Below the pieces are notes generated by a model. It did not search any database and was not told where the DNA came from. It was given only the letters and a program-made list of their open reading frames with translations. From JAUMBM01 sp964645715 (lineage in GTDB: Bacteria > Bacteroidota > Bacteroidia > Chitinophagales > Saprospiraceae), in contig CAZYAO010000001.1 in NCBI GenBank assembly GCA_964645715.1, positions 1 through 64,000 of the forward strand: DNA of 64,000 nt, written 5' to 3'. The position numbers and the translations under genes are program-made. Below, piece by piece: positions 45,222-54,046 of the stretch (positions within the stretch are counted from its first letter, which is position 1; each line of letters begins with the position of its first letter).

Positions 45222-45253
45222 CTAACTTGTGATGGATATATCACCAATGAATA

Positions 45254-46243
45254 ATGCTATTTGATAATCATAACCGACCGATTGACTATCTACGGCTGGC
45301 GGTCACCGATCGATGCAACCTGAGGTGCTTTTACTGTATGCCGGAGGAGGGTATACAGTATGCTGACAGGAAGGATTTGCTGTCCTACGAGGAAATGCTG
45401 CAGATAGTCCGCGTATTCGCCTCTTTAGGAATCCGAAAAGTTCGCATCACCGGCGGTGAGCCTTTTGTGCGCCGCGATATGATGCACCTGTTGCGGGCTA
45501 TGCGCGATATCCCGCAGCTGGAAAAGATTAACCTGACCACCAATGGTGTGCTGACCCTGCCTTGGGTCGCTGAGCTAAAAGCGCTTGGGGTTCATACAGT
45601 AAACCTAAGCCTTGATACCCTCGATCGACAGCGCTTCTTTCAGATTACCCGCCGCGATGAGTTCGACAGCGTCATGGCCACCTTCCATGCTCTGCTGGAA
45701 CAGCAGATTCCCACTAAAATCAACGCCGTGGTCATGGCCGGTAAAAACACGGAGGACATCCTACCCATGGTAGAACTCACCCGAAACATGCCTGTTTCTG
45801 TGCGTTTTATCGAAGAAATGCCCTTCAATGGTGAGGGTAACCGATATGAATCCCAGCTCCCCTGGGATTACCGGCAGATTGTGCAGCATCTTCAGTCGCA
45901 TTATCCCGATCTGCAGAAGCTGCAGGATCCTCCCCATAGTACAGCTTATCACTATCACATCCCTGGCCACACAGGTAACATAGGCATTATTGCGGCTTAC
46001 TCACGTACCTTTTGCGGCACCTGCAACCGCATTCGTATTACACCTCAGGGCGTACTCAAAACATGCTTGTACGACGCCGGTGTATTCAACATCAGGGATC
46101 TCATTCGACAGGGAGCATCCGATGAACAATTGGCGGCATCCCTGCAGGAAGCCCTGCAGCACCGAGCCAAAGACGGATGGGAGGCAGAAAGGCGGAGATT
46201 TGACAGCCCGGTACACGAAAGTATGTCCACCATAGGGGGGTAA
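45254..46243 (+). CDS. moaA: GTP 3',8-cyclase (molybdenum cofactor biosynthesis)
   Basis: Radical SAM enzyme that converts GTP to the precursor of cyclic pyranopterin with MoaC. The N-terminal cluster motif is CNLRCFYC (C21, C25, C28); the second cluster is held by C254, C257 and C271 in CGTCNRIRITPQGVLKTC. The protein ends in the conserved Gly-Gly tail (STIGG) that reaches into the active site. Length 329 is normal. No moaC, moaE, moeA or moeB lies adjacent; mobA is 8 kb away. An FNR-type palindrome precedes the gene. Confidence 0.97.
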   Translation: MLFDNHNRPIDYLRLAVTDRCNLRCFYCMPEEGIQYADRKDLLSYEEMLQIVRVFASLGIRKVRITGGEPFVRRDMMHLLRAMRDIPQLEKINLTTNGVLTLPWVAELKALGVHTVNLSLDTLDRQRFFQITRRDEFDSVMATFHALLEQQIPTKINAVVMAGKNTEDILPMVELTRNMPVSVRFIEEMPFNGEGNRYESQLPWDYRQIVQHLQSHYPDLQKLQDPPHSTAYHYHIPGHTGNIGIIAAYSRTFCGTCNRIRITPQGVLKTCLYDAGVFNIRDLIRQGASDEQLAASLQEALQHRAKDGWEAERRRFDSPVHESMSTIGG

Positions 46244-46260
46244 GGCTTTTTAGTCTCACA

Positions 46261-46306
46261 TTCAAAGCATTCTTTGGTGGCCTTCGCCACCAAAGAATGC
46301 TTTGAA
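46261..46306. terminator. Bidirectional terminator with a 21-bp perfect stem
   Basis: Arms 46261-46281 and 46286-46306 pair without mismatch around a CTTC loop, between the convergent moaA and TPR lipoprotein genes. It is the longest hairpin I saw in the window. T-tracts are modest. Confidence 0.88.
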
Positions 46307-46324
46307 TTGATATTTATTTTGCCG

Positions 46325-47326
46325 CTATTTTTTACTCACGCGCGCCAGCCCCTGTTGTGCCTCCTCATAAGAAGGAGCCATGCGAAGGGCTTGCTCATAA
46401 TCTGTACGAGCCTGCGCCGTATTGCCTAGTTGCTCTGCCGCATACCCCCGAAAAAAGTACGCCTTTACATACAGCGGATTGGTCTGGATAGCAAGGTCAA
46501 ACTCCTTGTAAGCTCTTTGAATCGAGTCCATCTCCATGCATAACAGACCCGCGTTATAGTAAGCCTGCTCGTATTGCGGATCGGCCGCAGCAGCCCTTCG
46601 GTACAGCTGCAAAGCAGCCTGCAGATCTTCTTTGTCGCGCAGATAATCTGCCTTTGCATGCCAGGCAACCGCGTTGGATGAATCTACTTCAATAGCATTG
46701 TCATAAAATTTGACTGCCAGATACCCATCAATAGCGGCATGTAACTGCCCCAGACTAATCCAGGCGTCCGTCATCTCGGGATCGATTTGCACCGCTTTCT
46801 GGAAGCTATTGATGGATCGGTTGATATCCCCTTTTTCCTTAAAAACCATTCCGAACATAAAGTATGCTTCCGCATTCTGGGGATCGATCTGCAGTATTTT
46901 ATCGATTGTCTCCATCGACCGGTCGTATTGCTTAAGAATCAGATAAAACTCTGACAGTTTCAGCAGCGTGGGTATCCGTTGGGGGTACATGGCGGCCGCG
47001 CGCTCCATCGTTGACAGTGCCAGCCGTGACTTAAAGTAATCCATATACACATCTGCCAGCAGGTGATGGTAGTCAACATTGGTAGAATCGATGGAAAGCG
47101 CCACTGTAAGATCCTTGATAGCCTCATCCATACCGTTTTGTTCGTAAAAATACTTGCCCCGGGCGGCATAGAGAGCTGCATCGGCAGGATTTTCGGCAAT
47201 GGCCTGATTGAGCTGGTCGAGCGCCGCATCCCCTGTCGGAGCTGCCATATTTTCGCCCGCAGCATCGCGCTTGCAGGAAAGAGCTAGCAGCAATGGGAGT
47301 GCCAATATCAGTAGCTTGATTTTCAT
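46325..47326 (-). CDS. TPR-repeat lipoprotein
   Basis: Exported lipoprotein of 333 residues. The signal MKIKLLILALPLLLALSC puts the lipidated cysteine at 18. The rest consists of about eight TPR motifs, for example DAALYAARGKYFYEQNGMDE, AEAYFMFGMVFKEKGDINRS and YVKAYFFRGYAAEQLGNTAQ. TPR lipoproteins act as scaffolds for envelope complexes; no specific partner is evident. It is transcribed divergently from the aminotransferase and convergently with moaA. Confidence 0.88.
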   Translation of the reverse strand: MKIKLLILALPLLLALSCKRDAAGENMAAPTGDAALDQLNQAIAENPADAALYAARGKYFYEQNGMDEAIKDLTVALSIDSTNVDYHHLLADVYMDYFKSRLALSTMERAAAMYPQRIPTLLKLSEFYLILKQYDRSMETIDKILQIDPQNAEAYFMFGMVFKEKGDINRSINSFQKAVQIDPEMTDAWISLGQLHAAIDGYLAVKFYDNAIEVDSSNAVAWHAKADYLRDKEDLQAALQLYRRAAAADPQYEQAYYNAGLLCMEMDSIQRAYKEFDLAIQTNPLYVKAYFFRGYAAEQLGNTAQARTDYEQALRMAPSYEEAQQGLARVSKK

Positions 47327-47346
47327 TTTTTGCTGGTTGTTTGGTG

Positions 47347-47354
47347 CAAAAATA
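47347..47354 (-). promoter_or_regulatory. -7 element of the TPR lipoprotein gene
   Basis: Minus strand TATTTTTG, a full -7 match, 21 bp upstream of the start codon. The -33 element is not clear. Confidence 0.45.
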
Positions 47355-47463
47355 CGAAAAACGTAGTGATTGGATGCCTACAACTCTGCTTGCTGCAGGG
47401 TGGGCTGCTGCCTGTTTTGTGCAAATCTGCCCTTTGCCATCATCCCTTATCAACAAATACCCG

Positions 47464-47471
47464 CATCTTTG
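47464..47471 (+). promoter_or_regulatory. Candidate -7 element of the aminotransferase gene
   Basis: CATCTTTG, one mismatch to TAnnTTTG, 23 bp before the ATG at 47494. Confidence 0.33.
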
Positions 47472-47493
47472 CGGACAAAACAATATCCTCTGT

Positions 47494-48684
47494 ATGCCTG
47501 CACTACGACAGTTATTTCTCTCACATGTTGCGCAGACCAGCGAGTTTCCCCTGGGTTTGGAAATTGCAAGGGCTGAGGGCATGTACCTGTATGATGTCGA
47601 CGAAAAAGCTTACATGGACCTGATTGCCGGCATTGGTGTGAGCAGCCTTGGCCATCGGCATCCTGCCGTTGTTGCTGCTGTGAGGCAGCAAACAGACAAA
47701 TACCTGCATACCATGGTATACGGAGAGTTTGTCCTGACGCCACAAGTAGCGCTGGCACAGCTGCTGGCCGAAAACCTGCCATCGCCACTTGACAGCGTAT
47801 ACTTTGTCAATTCGGGTGCTGAAGCCACTGAAGGCGCTATGAAGCTTGCCAAGCGCTTTACAGGACGGGCAGAGATTATTGCTGCCAAATATGCCTATCA
47901 CGGAAGCACCCAGGGCGCTGCAAGCCTTATGTGGCCTACAGATTTTACCAACGCCTACCATCCCCTGCTTCCTGGCATCCGGCACATAGACTTCAATTGT
48001 CATTTCTGCCTGCAACAAATCAGCACCCGTACCGCTGCCGTGATTATCGAAACTGTGCAGGCAGAATGGGGCATCCGGAAGCCTGATCCTCACTGGATAC
48101 AGGCTCTTGCAGCACGCTGCCGGCAAACCGGAACACTGCTTATTCTCGATGAAATACAATGTGGCTATGGACGCACGGGCAGCCTGTGGGCATTTGAGCA
48201 GTACGGTATCGTGCCGGATATTGTGCTGCTCGCCAAAGGCATGGGGGGCGGCATGCCCATCGGTGCCTTCATTGCCAGCCGGGAGCTCATGTCTGTACTC
48301 GCCCACAACCCGGTGCTGGGCCATATCACTACCTTTGGTGGCCACCCTGTCAGTTGTGCCGCCGCTTTAGCAACCCTTCAGACACTATTGAGCGATGACC
48401 TGATTGCCCAGGTTCCGGCTAAAGAGTCGCTGTTCAAAACGCGACTCCGCCATCACCGTATTCGCGATCTTAGAAGTGCCGGACTGTGGTTGGCGCTGGA
48501 ACTGGATTCTTTTGATCAGGTGCAGCAACTCATTCAATATTGCCTGGCAGCGGGATTACTCACCGACTGGTTTTTATTCAACAACCGAAGTATCCGAATA
48601 GCCCCGCCTTTGATCATTAGTGAGGACGACATATTGCTCGCCTGTGATATACTGCTAAAAGGGCTTGACTCACTGACTGATTAA
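47494..48684 (+). CDS. Class-III pyridoxal-phosphate aminotransferase
   Basis: PLP enzyme of 396 residues in the acetylornithine/ornithine aminotransferase group. Diagnostic blocks are FVNSGAEATEGAMKLAKRFTGR, KYAYHGSTQGA, the PLP Asp in LLILDEIQCGYGRTG, and the Schiff-base lysine K248 in LLAKGMGGGMPIGAF, followed by HITTFGGHPVSCAAAL. The open frame extends upstream to 47341, but the ATG at 47494 (MPALRQLFLSHVAQTSEFPLG) fits related proteins and a -7 element sits just before it. Amino donor and acceptor are not fixed; no arginine or lysine pathway gene is adjacent. Confidence 0.9.
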   Translation: MPALRQLFLSHVAQTSEFPLGLEIARAEGMYLYDVDEKAYMDLIAGIGVSSLGHRHPAVVAAVRQQTDKYLHTMVYGEFVLTPQVALAQLLAENLPSPLDSVYFVNSGAEATEGAMKLAKRFTGRAEIIAAKYAYHGSTQGAASLMWPTDFTNAYHPLLPGIRHIDFNCHFCLQQISTRTAAVIIETVQAEWGIRKPDPHWIQALAARCRQTGTLLILDEIQCGYGRTGSLWAFEQYGIVPDIVLLAKGMGGGMPIGAFIASRELMSVLAHNPVLGHITTFGGHPVSCAAALATLQTLLSDDLIAQVPAKESLFKTRLRHHRIRDLRSAGLWLALELDSFDQVQQLIQYCLAAGLLTDWFLFNNRSIRIAPPLIISEDDILLACDILLKGLDSLTD

Positions 48685-48690
48685 ACAGAA

Positions 48691-48726
48691 AACGGCTTTG
48701 GGCGGCTGATGCCGCCCAAAGCCGTT
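48691..48726. terminator. Bidirectional terminator between aminotransferase and bamA
   Basis: A 16-bp perfect stem (48691-48706 with 48711-48726) and TGAT loop between convergent gene ends. Confidence 0.85.
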
Positions 48727-48776
48727 ATAAGTGAAGCGGCGTAAAAGCACTACACGACCTTCTTAGCTGAAGGCTA

Positions 48777-51311
48777 TTAGTCTGGCTCAAAACCCAGAAT
48801 GATGTTGAAGTCACCCATGTTTTTGAAACTCGGGCGCTCGCCCGGGGGCAGAGTCTTGTCGAAGCCTATACCGTAGTCAAAGCCCAGGGTGCCAAACATA
48901 GGCAGGAACACCCGCAGACCCATACCTGCTGAGCGCTTAATCTCGAAAGGATTGAAATCACGGATATCGCGCCACGCATTACCGCCCTGTGCAAACGCAT
49001 GAACATAGATAGTAGAACTAGGATTGAGCGACAGCGGGTAGCGAAGTTCCAATGTAAACTTATTGAACACAGGCGTAGCAATCTGCTGGTTGCGTGCATC
49101 CAGATTTGCCTCAATATCCGTGATCTCATAGCCCCGCATCGAGATGATATCGAAGCCCGCAAAACCAAATTGCCGGTTATTGATACCATCACCCCCCAGC
49201 TGAAAACGCTCAAATGGCGAAGTACCCACATCAGCATTGTAGCTACCCAAAATACCCATTTTCATCTGCGCCTTCAATACAAACTTGCCCGTGAGTGTAG
49301 TGTACCAATCTGCATCAATCCGCCACTTGTGATATTCCAGCCAACGGAAGCGCTCCTGGGTATTCAGATTGCTGTAATCCTTGTTGTTGAGCAGCGAATA
49401 CGGCGGCGTAAACTGCGTAGTAATGGAGAAAGAAGACCCTTCTTTGGGGAACAGCGGATCGTTGATGGTAGCCCGAACCAGCGTAAGGCTCATACTGTAG
49501 TTGTTGTAATTGCCCTGCGACACCACAACCCCGTCATCGGTACGAAAAAGGCCCGTCACCCAGTTATTCAGACTAAGCGTCTGTATATTGATACCCCCGC
49601 GCAGGATGAAGTTGTCATCCGGCCAACGAAGACGCGTACCCAGGCTCACAGAACCCTGCAGGATGCGAAAATTCTGGTAGGTATCACTGTTTCGATTGCC
49701 GAAAGCGAAGCTGTTGGCGAAACCCGCCACCGTAAGCGAAGTAGGCTTGCGGCCTCCCAGCCATGGCTCCGTGAACGACACGTTGTAGGATTGGAAAAAA
49801 TTGCCGTTGGTCTGCCCGCGAAGACTCACCCGCTGCCCGTCGCCCTGCGGGAGTGGATGCCAAGCTTCCTTATTAAAAACGTTGCGCAGACTAAAATTAT
49901 TGAATGATACACCCAGCGTGCCGATTACCTGCCGAACCCCTCCCCAGCCGGCAGATAGCTCCAGCTGATCCGACGGTTTTTCCTCGACCGTATACTCGAT
50001 ATCAACCGTACCCCGCTGCGGATTGACAGGCGTATTGATGCCGAGTGCCTCAGGATTAAAATAATTGAGGTTGATGATCTCGCGCTGTGAGCGAATAATA
50101 TCAGAGCGGCTAAACTTATCCCCTGGCCGGGTACGAAGTTCGCGGCGGATTACGTGCTCATGCGTACGATCGTTGCCGGCAATCACGACTTTGTCGATGG
50201 TAGCCTGAGGACCTTCGAATATGCGGATTTCGAGATCGATGGAGTCGCCGTCAATTGATATTTCGGCAGGATCTGCCTGAAAGAACAGGTAGCCGTTGTC
50301 CATGTACAATGTACTTACATCGCGACCATCCTGACTAAAGCGGAGCCGATTTTCCAGCAGCTCCTGATTGTAGACCTCTCCTTTGGCGATATTGAGCACA
50401 TTTTCGAGTACCGAAGTCTCATAGATAGAATTACCCTTCCAGTAGATGTTCCGGAAATAATACTGTCGGCCTTCATCGACATACATACGCAGCACCAGAT
50501 GGCCGTTTTCCTCACGCCAGACACTATCGCGCACGATACGCGCATCGCGGTAGCCCTGTGTATTGTAGTACTTAATGACCGCCTGCTGATCCTCATCATA
50601 TTTTTCCTCATCAAACTTCGAACTTGCAAACAGCCGGCGGCGCTCTTTAGTATTTTCCATTTCCTTGCGCAGCCGACGGTAAGGCACATTGTCATTACCC
50701 ACAAATTCAAGCCTGTCAATTTTGATTCTGGATCCCTGATTGACATCAAACAGCAGGCGTACAGAATTTACACGGCCGGTATCCAGAATTTCCTGCACAT
50801 CGACCGTCACATCAAAATACCCCTTTTCGATAAAATACTGCTTAATACCTTCGGCAGCATTCTGCTTAATATTTTCTGTTACGATACCACCACGAAGAAT
50901 ATATTTATTGACCTCCTTATTGAGATCCTCGTGATAAGTCTTTTTGGCTCCCTGATAACTATGGCGCGAGAGGCGTGGCCGTTCCTGGACGACCACTTCC
51001 AGAAAGATTACATCACCGATGACATTTTCCTGCACGATATCCACTTGGGTAAACAGGCGGAGACGCCAGAGATTGCGCATAGCGCGGGGGATATCGTAGC
51101 CCGGGATACGAATTTTCTCTCCCACCTTGAGGCCTGTCACACCAATAAGCGCGTTGGCATCGCTAAAAAAAGCACCACTGACCTTAATTCCCCCGATTTC
51201 ATAGTCTTTAGGCTGGCTGTAGGAAATTACCTCCAGGCTATCGCTGCGCGTCTGTGCAGTGAGAGCAACAACAGTGAGCAGCAGTGCGCCACACAAAAAA
51301 AATGATCTCAT
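48777..51311 (-). CDS. bamA: Outer membrane protein assembly factor BamA
   Basis: Central Omp85 component inserting beta-barrel proteins into the outer membrane. The ATG at 51311 yields MRSFFLCGALLLTVVALTAQ, a clear signal peptide, and 844 residues. Five POTRA-like repeats span about 35-440 (for example IGGIKVSGAFFSDANALIGV and IDKVVIAGNDRTHEHVIRRE). The Omp85 barrel follows (LELSAGWGGVRQVIGTLGVS, FNKFTLELRYPLSLNPSSTIY). The last strand ends FNIILGFEPD, so the usual terminal aromatic residue is followed by three more residues. uppS lies 95 bp upstream on the same strand, a conserved Bacteroidota pair. Confidence 0.95.
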   Translation of the reverse strand: MRSFFLCGALLLTVVALTAQTRSDSLEVISYSQPKDYEIGGIKVSGAFFSDANALIGVTGLKVGEKIRIPGYDIPRAMRNLWRLRLFTQVDIVQENVIGDVIFLEVVVQERPRLSRHSYQGAKKTYHEDLNKEVNKYILRGGIVTENIKQNAAEGIKQYFIEKGYFDVTVDVQEILDTGRVNSVRLLFDVNQGSRIKIDRLEFVGNDNVPYRRLRKEMENTKERRRLFASSKFDEEKYDEDQQAVIKYYNTQGYRDARIVRDSVWREENGHLVLRMYVDEGRQYYFRNIYWKGNSIYETSVLENVLNIAKGEVYNQELLENRLRFSQDGRDVSTLYMDNGYLFFQADPAEISIDGDSIDLEIRIFEGPQATIDKVVIAGNDRTHEHVIRRELRTRPGDKFSRSDIIRSQREIINLNYFNPEALGINTPVNPQRGTVDIEYTVEEKPSDQLELSAGWGGVRQVIGTLGVSFNNFSLRNVFNKEAWHPLPQGDGQRVSLRGQTNGNFFQSYNVSFTEPWLGGRKPTSLTVAGFANSFAFGNRNSDTYQNFRILQGSVSLGTRLRWPDDNFILRGGINIQTLSLNNWVTGLFRTDDGVVVSQGNYNNYSMSLTLVRATINDPLFPKEGSSFSITTQFTPPYSLLNNKDYSNLNTQERFRWLEYHKWRIDADWYTTLTGKFVLKAQMKMGILGSYNADVGTSPFERFQLGGDGINNRQFGFAGFDIISMRGYEITDIEANLDARNQQIATPVFNKFTLELRYPLSLNPSSTIYVHAFAQGGNAWRDIRDFNPFEIKRSAGMGLRVFLPMFGTLGFDYGIGFDKTLPPGERPSFKNMGDFNIILGFEPD

Positions 51312-51406
51312 AATGTAAGTACTACCTTGTTTGCCAATCCCTACAACCAGTCCGCCGCGAAAACAACACAGGACATAACGCCCGGCTTGCCCCCGCAAAT
51401 TGTATG

Positions 51407-52150
51407 TTAGGAAGCAATTTGTTCGCTAATTTTTCCGAAACGCCGCTCTCTGCTCTGGTAGTCGACGATGGCCGCATACAACTGCTGGCGATCAAAGTCG
51501 GGCCAAAGAACATCTGTAAAGTACATTTCTGCGTATGCCAGTTGCCACAGCAGGAAGTTGCTGATACGCTCTTCCCCGCTGGTCCGGATGAGTAATTCGG
51601 GATCGGGAATATCTGCTGTTGACAAAGCAGCCGCCAACGTTTGTTGGTCAATTTTTTCCGGATCCAGCGTTCCTGCTGCCACTTGCCGGGCAATTTTTTT
51701 CACCGCCTCGGTAAGATCCCATTTGCCACTATAGTTGAGTGCCAGCACCAGCGTCATCTGGGTATTGTTGCGCGTCTGTTCGATGCCTTTCAGCAGCGCC
51801 TCCCGCGTATGCCTCGGAAGTTTATCAATCTCCCCGATGGCTTGCAGGCGAATATTATTGTCCATCAAGGTTTTCATCTCCTTGTGTACTGTATCTACCA
51901 GCAAGCCCATGAGCGCAGTCACTTCAAACTTTGGCCGCGACCAGTTTTCCGTAGAGAAAGCATACAGGGTGAGATAGGCAACACCCAACTCAGCTGCTGC
52001 TTCCGTGATTTCCCGGACAGCTTTGACGCCATTGCGATGCCCGAAGACCCGCGGCTGGCCGTGCTGCTTTGCCCAGCGACCGTTACCGTCCATGATGACA
52101 GCAATGTGCTTGGGCAATCTCTCCTTATCGATTTTTGCTTTTACGTCCAT
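51407..52150 (-). CDS. uppS: Isoprenyl transferase (undecaprenyl diphosphate synthase)
   Basis: Cis-prenyltransferase adding isopentenyl units to farnesyl diphosphate to make the C55 carrier for peptidoglycan and polysaccharide. The catalytic aspartate D21 is in HIAVIMDGNGRWAKQ; other blocks are VFGHRNGVKAVREI, LTLYAFSTENW, and the C-terminal RTSGEERISNFLLWQLAYAE and WPDFD. The ATG at 52150 gives 247 residues; an open frame upstream lacks family similarity. It is followed by bamA and preceded by a candidate promoter. Confidence 0.97.
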   Translation of the reverse strand: MDVKAKIDKERLPKHIAVIMDGNGRWAKQHGQPRVFGHRNGVKAVREITEAAAELGVAYLTLYAFSTENWSRPKFEVTALMGLLVDTVHKEMKTLMDNNIRLQAIGEIDKLPRHTREALLKGIEQTRNNTQMTLVLALNYSGKWDLTEAVKKIARQVAAGTLDPEKIDQQTLAAALSTADIPDPELLIRTSGEERISNFLLWQLAYAEMYFTDVLWPDFDRQQLYAAIVDYQSRERRFGKISEQIAS

Positions 52151-52203
52151 TTCAATTGTCAACTGTCCGCCAAAAAAATCCGGATCGACGGAAAAAAGGT
52201 TCA

Positions 52204-52211
52204 CAAAGTTA
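52204..52211 (-). promoter_or_regulatory. -7 element of uppS-bamA
   Basis: The minus strand reads TAACTTTG, a full match to TAnnTTTG, 54 bp upstream of uppS. No strong -33 element. Confidence 0.45.
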
Positions 52212-52259
52212 CGAAAAGAATGCAATTTCGCAGGCGATACTCATTTGAACTCTTTGTAA

Positions 52260-53984
52260 ATGAAAAAACACATCTTTCTAGGGGAGGCTGACGGCCCGCG
52301 TCCCTTTCCGGACTTTGCCTATCTGCGCCCTCAGTCAGCAGATTTCCGGCAGTCCTTCCAGCTGGCGCTCGACCGTTTTCGTGCCGCACAGTCTTTTGCT
52401 GCTGCTGAAGAGGCCATGCTGTCGGTGTACCAGTTGCAAGACGAGTTTACGACTATGTACAACCTCTGTTATATACGCCACACAGCCGACACCAGAGATG
52501 CGTTCTATGAAACAGAGAACGATTTTTTCGACCAGGAAATGCCCCATTTTGAGGCGCTCAAAACAGATTTTTACCGCGCCCTGCTCGACTCCCCTTACCG
52601 CCCCCAGCTGACTGCCCGCTGGGGCAAGCAGCTTTTCCGCATCGCGGAAATGAGCCTGCGCACTTTTAAGCCGGAAGTGCTGCCGCTGCTGCAGGAAGAA
52701 AACCGACTCAGCAGCGAATATACAAAACGCAAAGCTACCGCTCAAATTCATTTGCGCGGCAAGATATACAATCTGTCTTCCATACAGACAGCAGAACTAA
52801 GCTCCGACAGAAGCCTGCGGCAAGAGGCTGCTGAGGCCAAATGGGCCTGGTTTGCCGACAATGCCGCCGAATTCGACCGCATCTTCGACGAGCTCGTCGC
52901 TGTACGTACGGACATCGCCCGGCAGCTGGGATTTCAAAGCTTCACCGGACTTGGCTATACCCGCATGCTGCGTACCGACTACGATGCTACCATGGTCGCC
53001 GGCTACCGCCAGCAAATACAACAACAGGTCGTGCCGCTCGCCAGCCGGTTGTACGAAGCCCAGCGCCAAAGACTCGGGCTGGACACTCTTTTCTACTACG
53101 ACGAAGATTACCGCTTCCCCGAAGGAAACCCGCAACCTCTGGGCAAGCCTGAGTGGATCATCGATCAGGCGGGCAAGATGTACCGCGAACTGTCAGCCGA
53201 GACAGACACATTCTTTTCTTTCATGCGCAACCGCCAGCTCATGGACCTGGTAGCGCGCGACGGCAAAGCCACCGGCGGCTACTGCACCTACATAGACCAG
53301 TACGGCGCACCCTTCATTTTCAGCAATTTCAATGGCACCAGTGGCGACATAGACGTCCTCACCCACGAAGCAGGCCACGCCTTCCAGGTCTTCAGCAGCC
53401 GCCAACTGGGCATCAGCGAATACAACTGGCCCACCTACGAAGCCTGCGAAATCCATTCCATGAGCATGGAGTATTTTACCTGGCCGTGGATGAACCTGTT
53501 TTTTGGCGACAACACAGATCTGTACCGCTACGCCCACCTCAGCGCTGCCGTCAATTTCCTGCCCTATGGTGTTGCCATCGACGAGTTTCAGCACTTTGTT
53601 TACGACAATCCGGAGGCCTCGCCCGCCCGGCGCAACCAGGCCTGGCGCGAGCTGGAGCAGCGTTATCTCCCGCACAGAAATTACCGCGACAACCCGCTCC
53701 TCAACAGCGGAGGCTACTGGTACAAGCAGTCACACGTCTTTTCGTCACCTTTCTATTATATCGATTACACCCTGGCCCAGCTCTGCGCTTTCCAGTTTTG
53801 GCAGCTCGATCAGGTCAATCACCAGCAGGCCTGGACCCACTACCTGCGCCTCTGCCAAGCCGGCGGCAGCAAATCTTTCCTCGAGCTGGTCGAGCTGGCT
53901 GGCCTGCGTTCGCCCTTCGACCAAGGGTGTGTGGCAGACGTTATGGCCGGCGTGGAACACTGGTTGGCAGCCAACCAGCGGTGA
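52260..53984 (+). CDS. M3 family oligoendopeptidase
   Basis: Cytosolic zinc metallopeptidase of 574 residues, PepF-like. The zinc motif is H369-E-A-G-H373 in LTHEAGHAFQ, with the third ligand in the downstream helix YEACEIHSMSMEYF (Glu). There is no signal peptide. It degrades short peptides; other roles are not indicated. It is divergent from uppS and convergent with mobA. Confidence 0.93.
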   Translation: MKKHIFLGEADGPRPFPDFAYLRPQSADFRQSFQLALDRFRAAQSFAAAEEAMLSVYQLQDEFTTMYNLCYIRHTADTRDAFYETENDFFDQEMPHFEALKTDFYRALLDSPYRPQLTARWGKQLFRIAEMSLRTFKPEVLPLLQEENRLSSEYTKRKATAQIHLRGKIYNLSSIQTAELSSDRSLRQEAAEAKWAWFADNAAEFDRIFDELVAVRTDIARQLGFQSFTGLGYTRMLRTDYDATMVAGYRQQIQQQVVPLASRLYEAQRQRLGLDTLFYYDEDYRFPEGNPQPLGKPEWIIDQAGKMYRELSAETDTFFSFMRNRQLMDLVARDGKATGGYCTYIDQYGAPFIFSNFNGTSGDIDVLTHEAGHAFQVFSSRQLGISEYNWPTYEACEIHSMSMEYFTWPWMNLFFGDNTDLYRYAHLSAAVNFLPYGVAIDEFQHFVYDNPEASPARRNQAWRELEQRYLPHRNYRDNPLLNSGGYWYKQSHVFSSPFYYIDYTLAQLCAFQFWQLDQVNHQQAWTHYLRLCQAGGSKSFLELVELAGLRSPFDQGCVADVMAGVEHWLAANQR

Positions 53985-54002
53985 GCCAGCCGTTGTATGG
54001 GT

Positions 54003-54024
54003 AAAAGCTCCCGCAGCGGCTTTT
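54003..54024 (+). terminator. Small hairpin after the oligoendopeptidase gene
   Basis: A 6-bp stem AAAAGC/GCTTTT (54003-54008 with 54019-54024) ending in TTTT, 18 bp past the stop codon. Weak. Confidence 0.35.
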
Positions 54025-54046
54025 GTGTGTGGGTAAAAAAAACCGC

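Noticed and set aside
45229..45244. GTGAT-N6-ATCAC as a CRP site
   Set aside because: The spacing between TGTGA and TCAC halves is 8 rather than 6, so it does not fit the CRP consensus. Kept only as an inverted repeat within the moaA finding.
53153..54004. 283-codon frame overlapping the oligoendopeptidase gene
   Set aside because: An Arg/Pro/Gln-rich shadow frame of the M3 peptidase gene; no domain.
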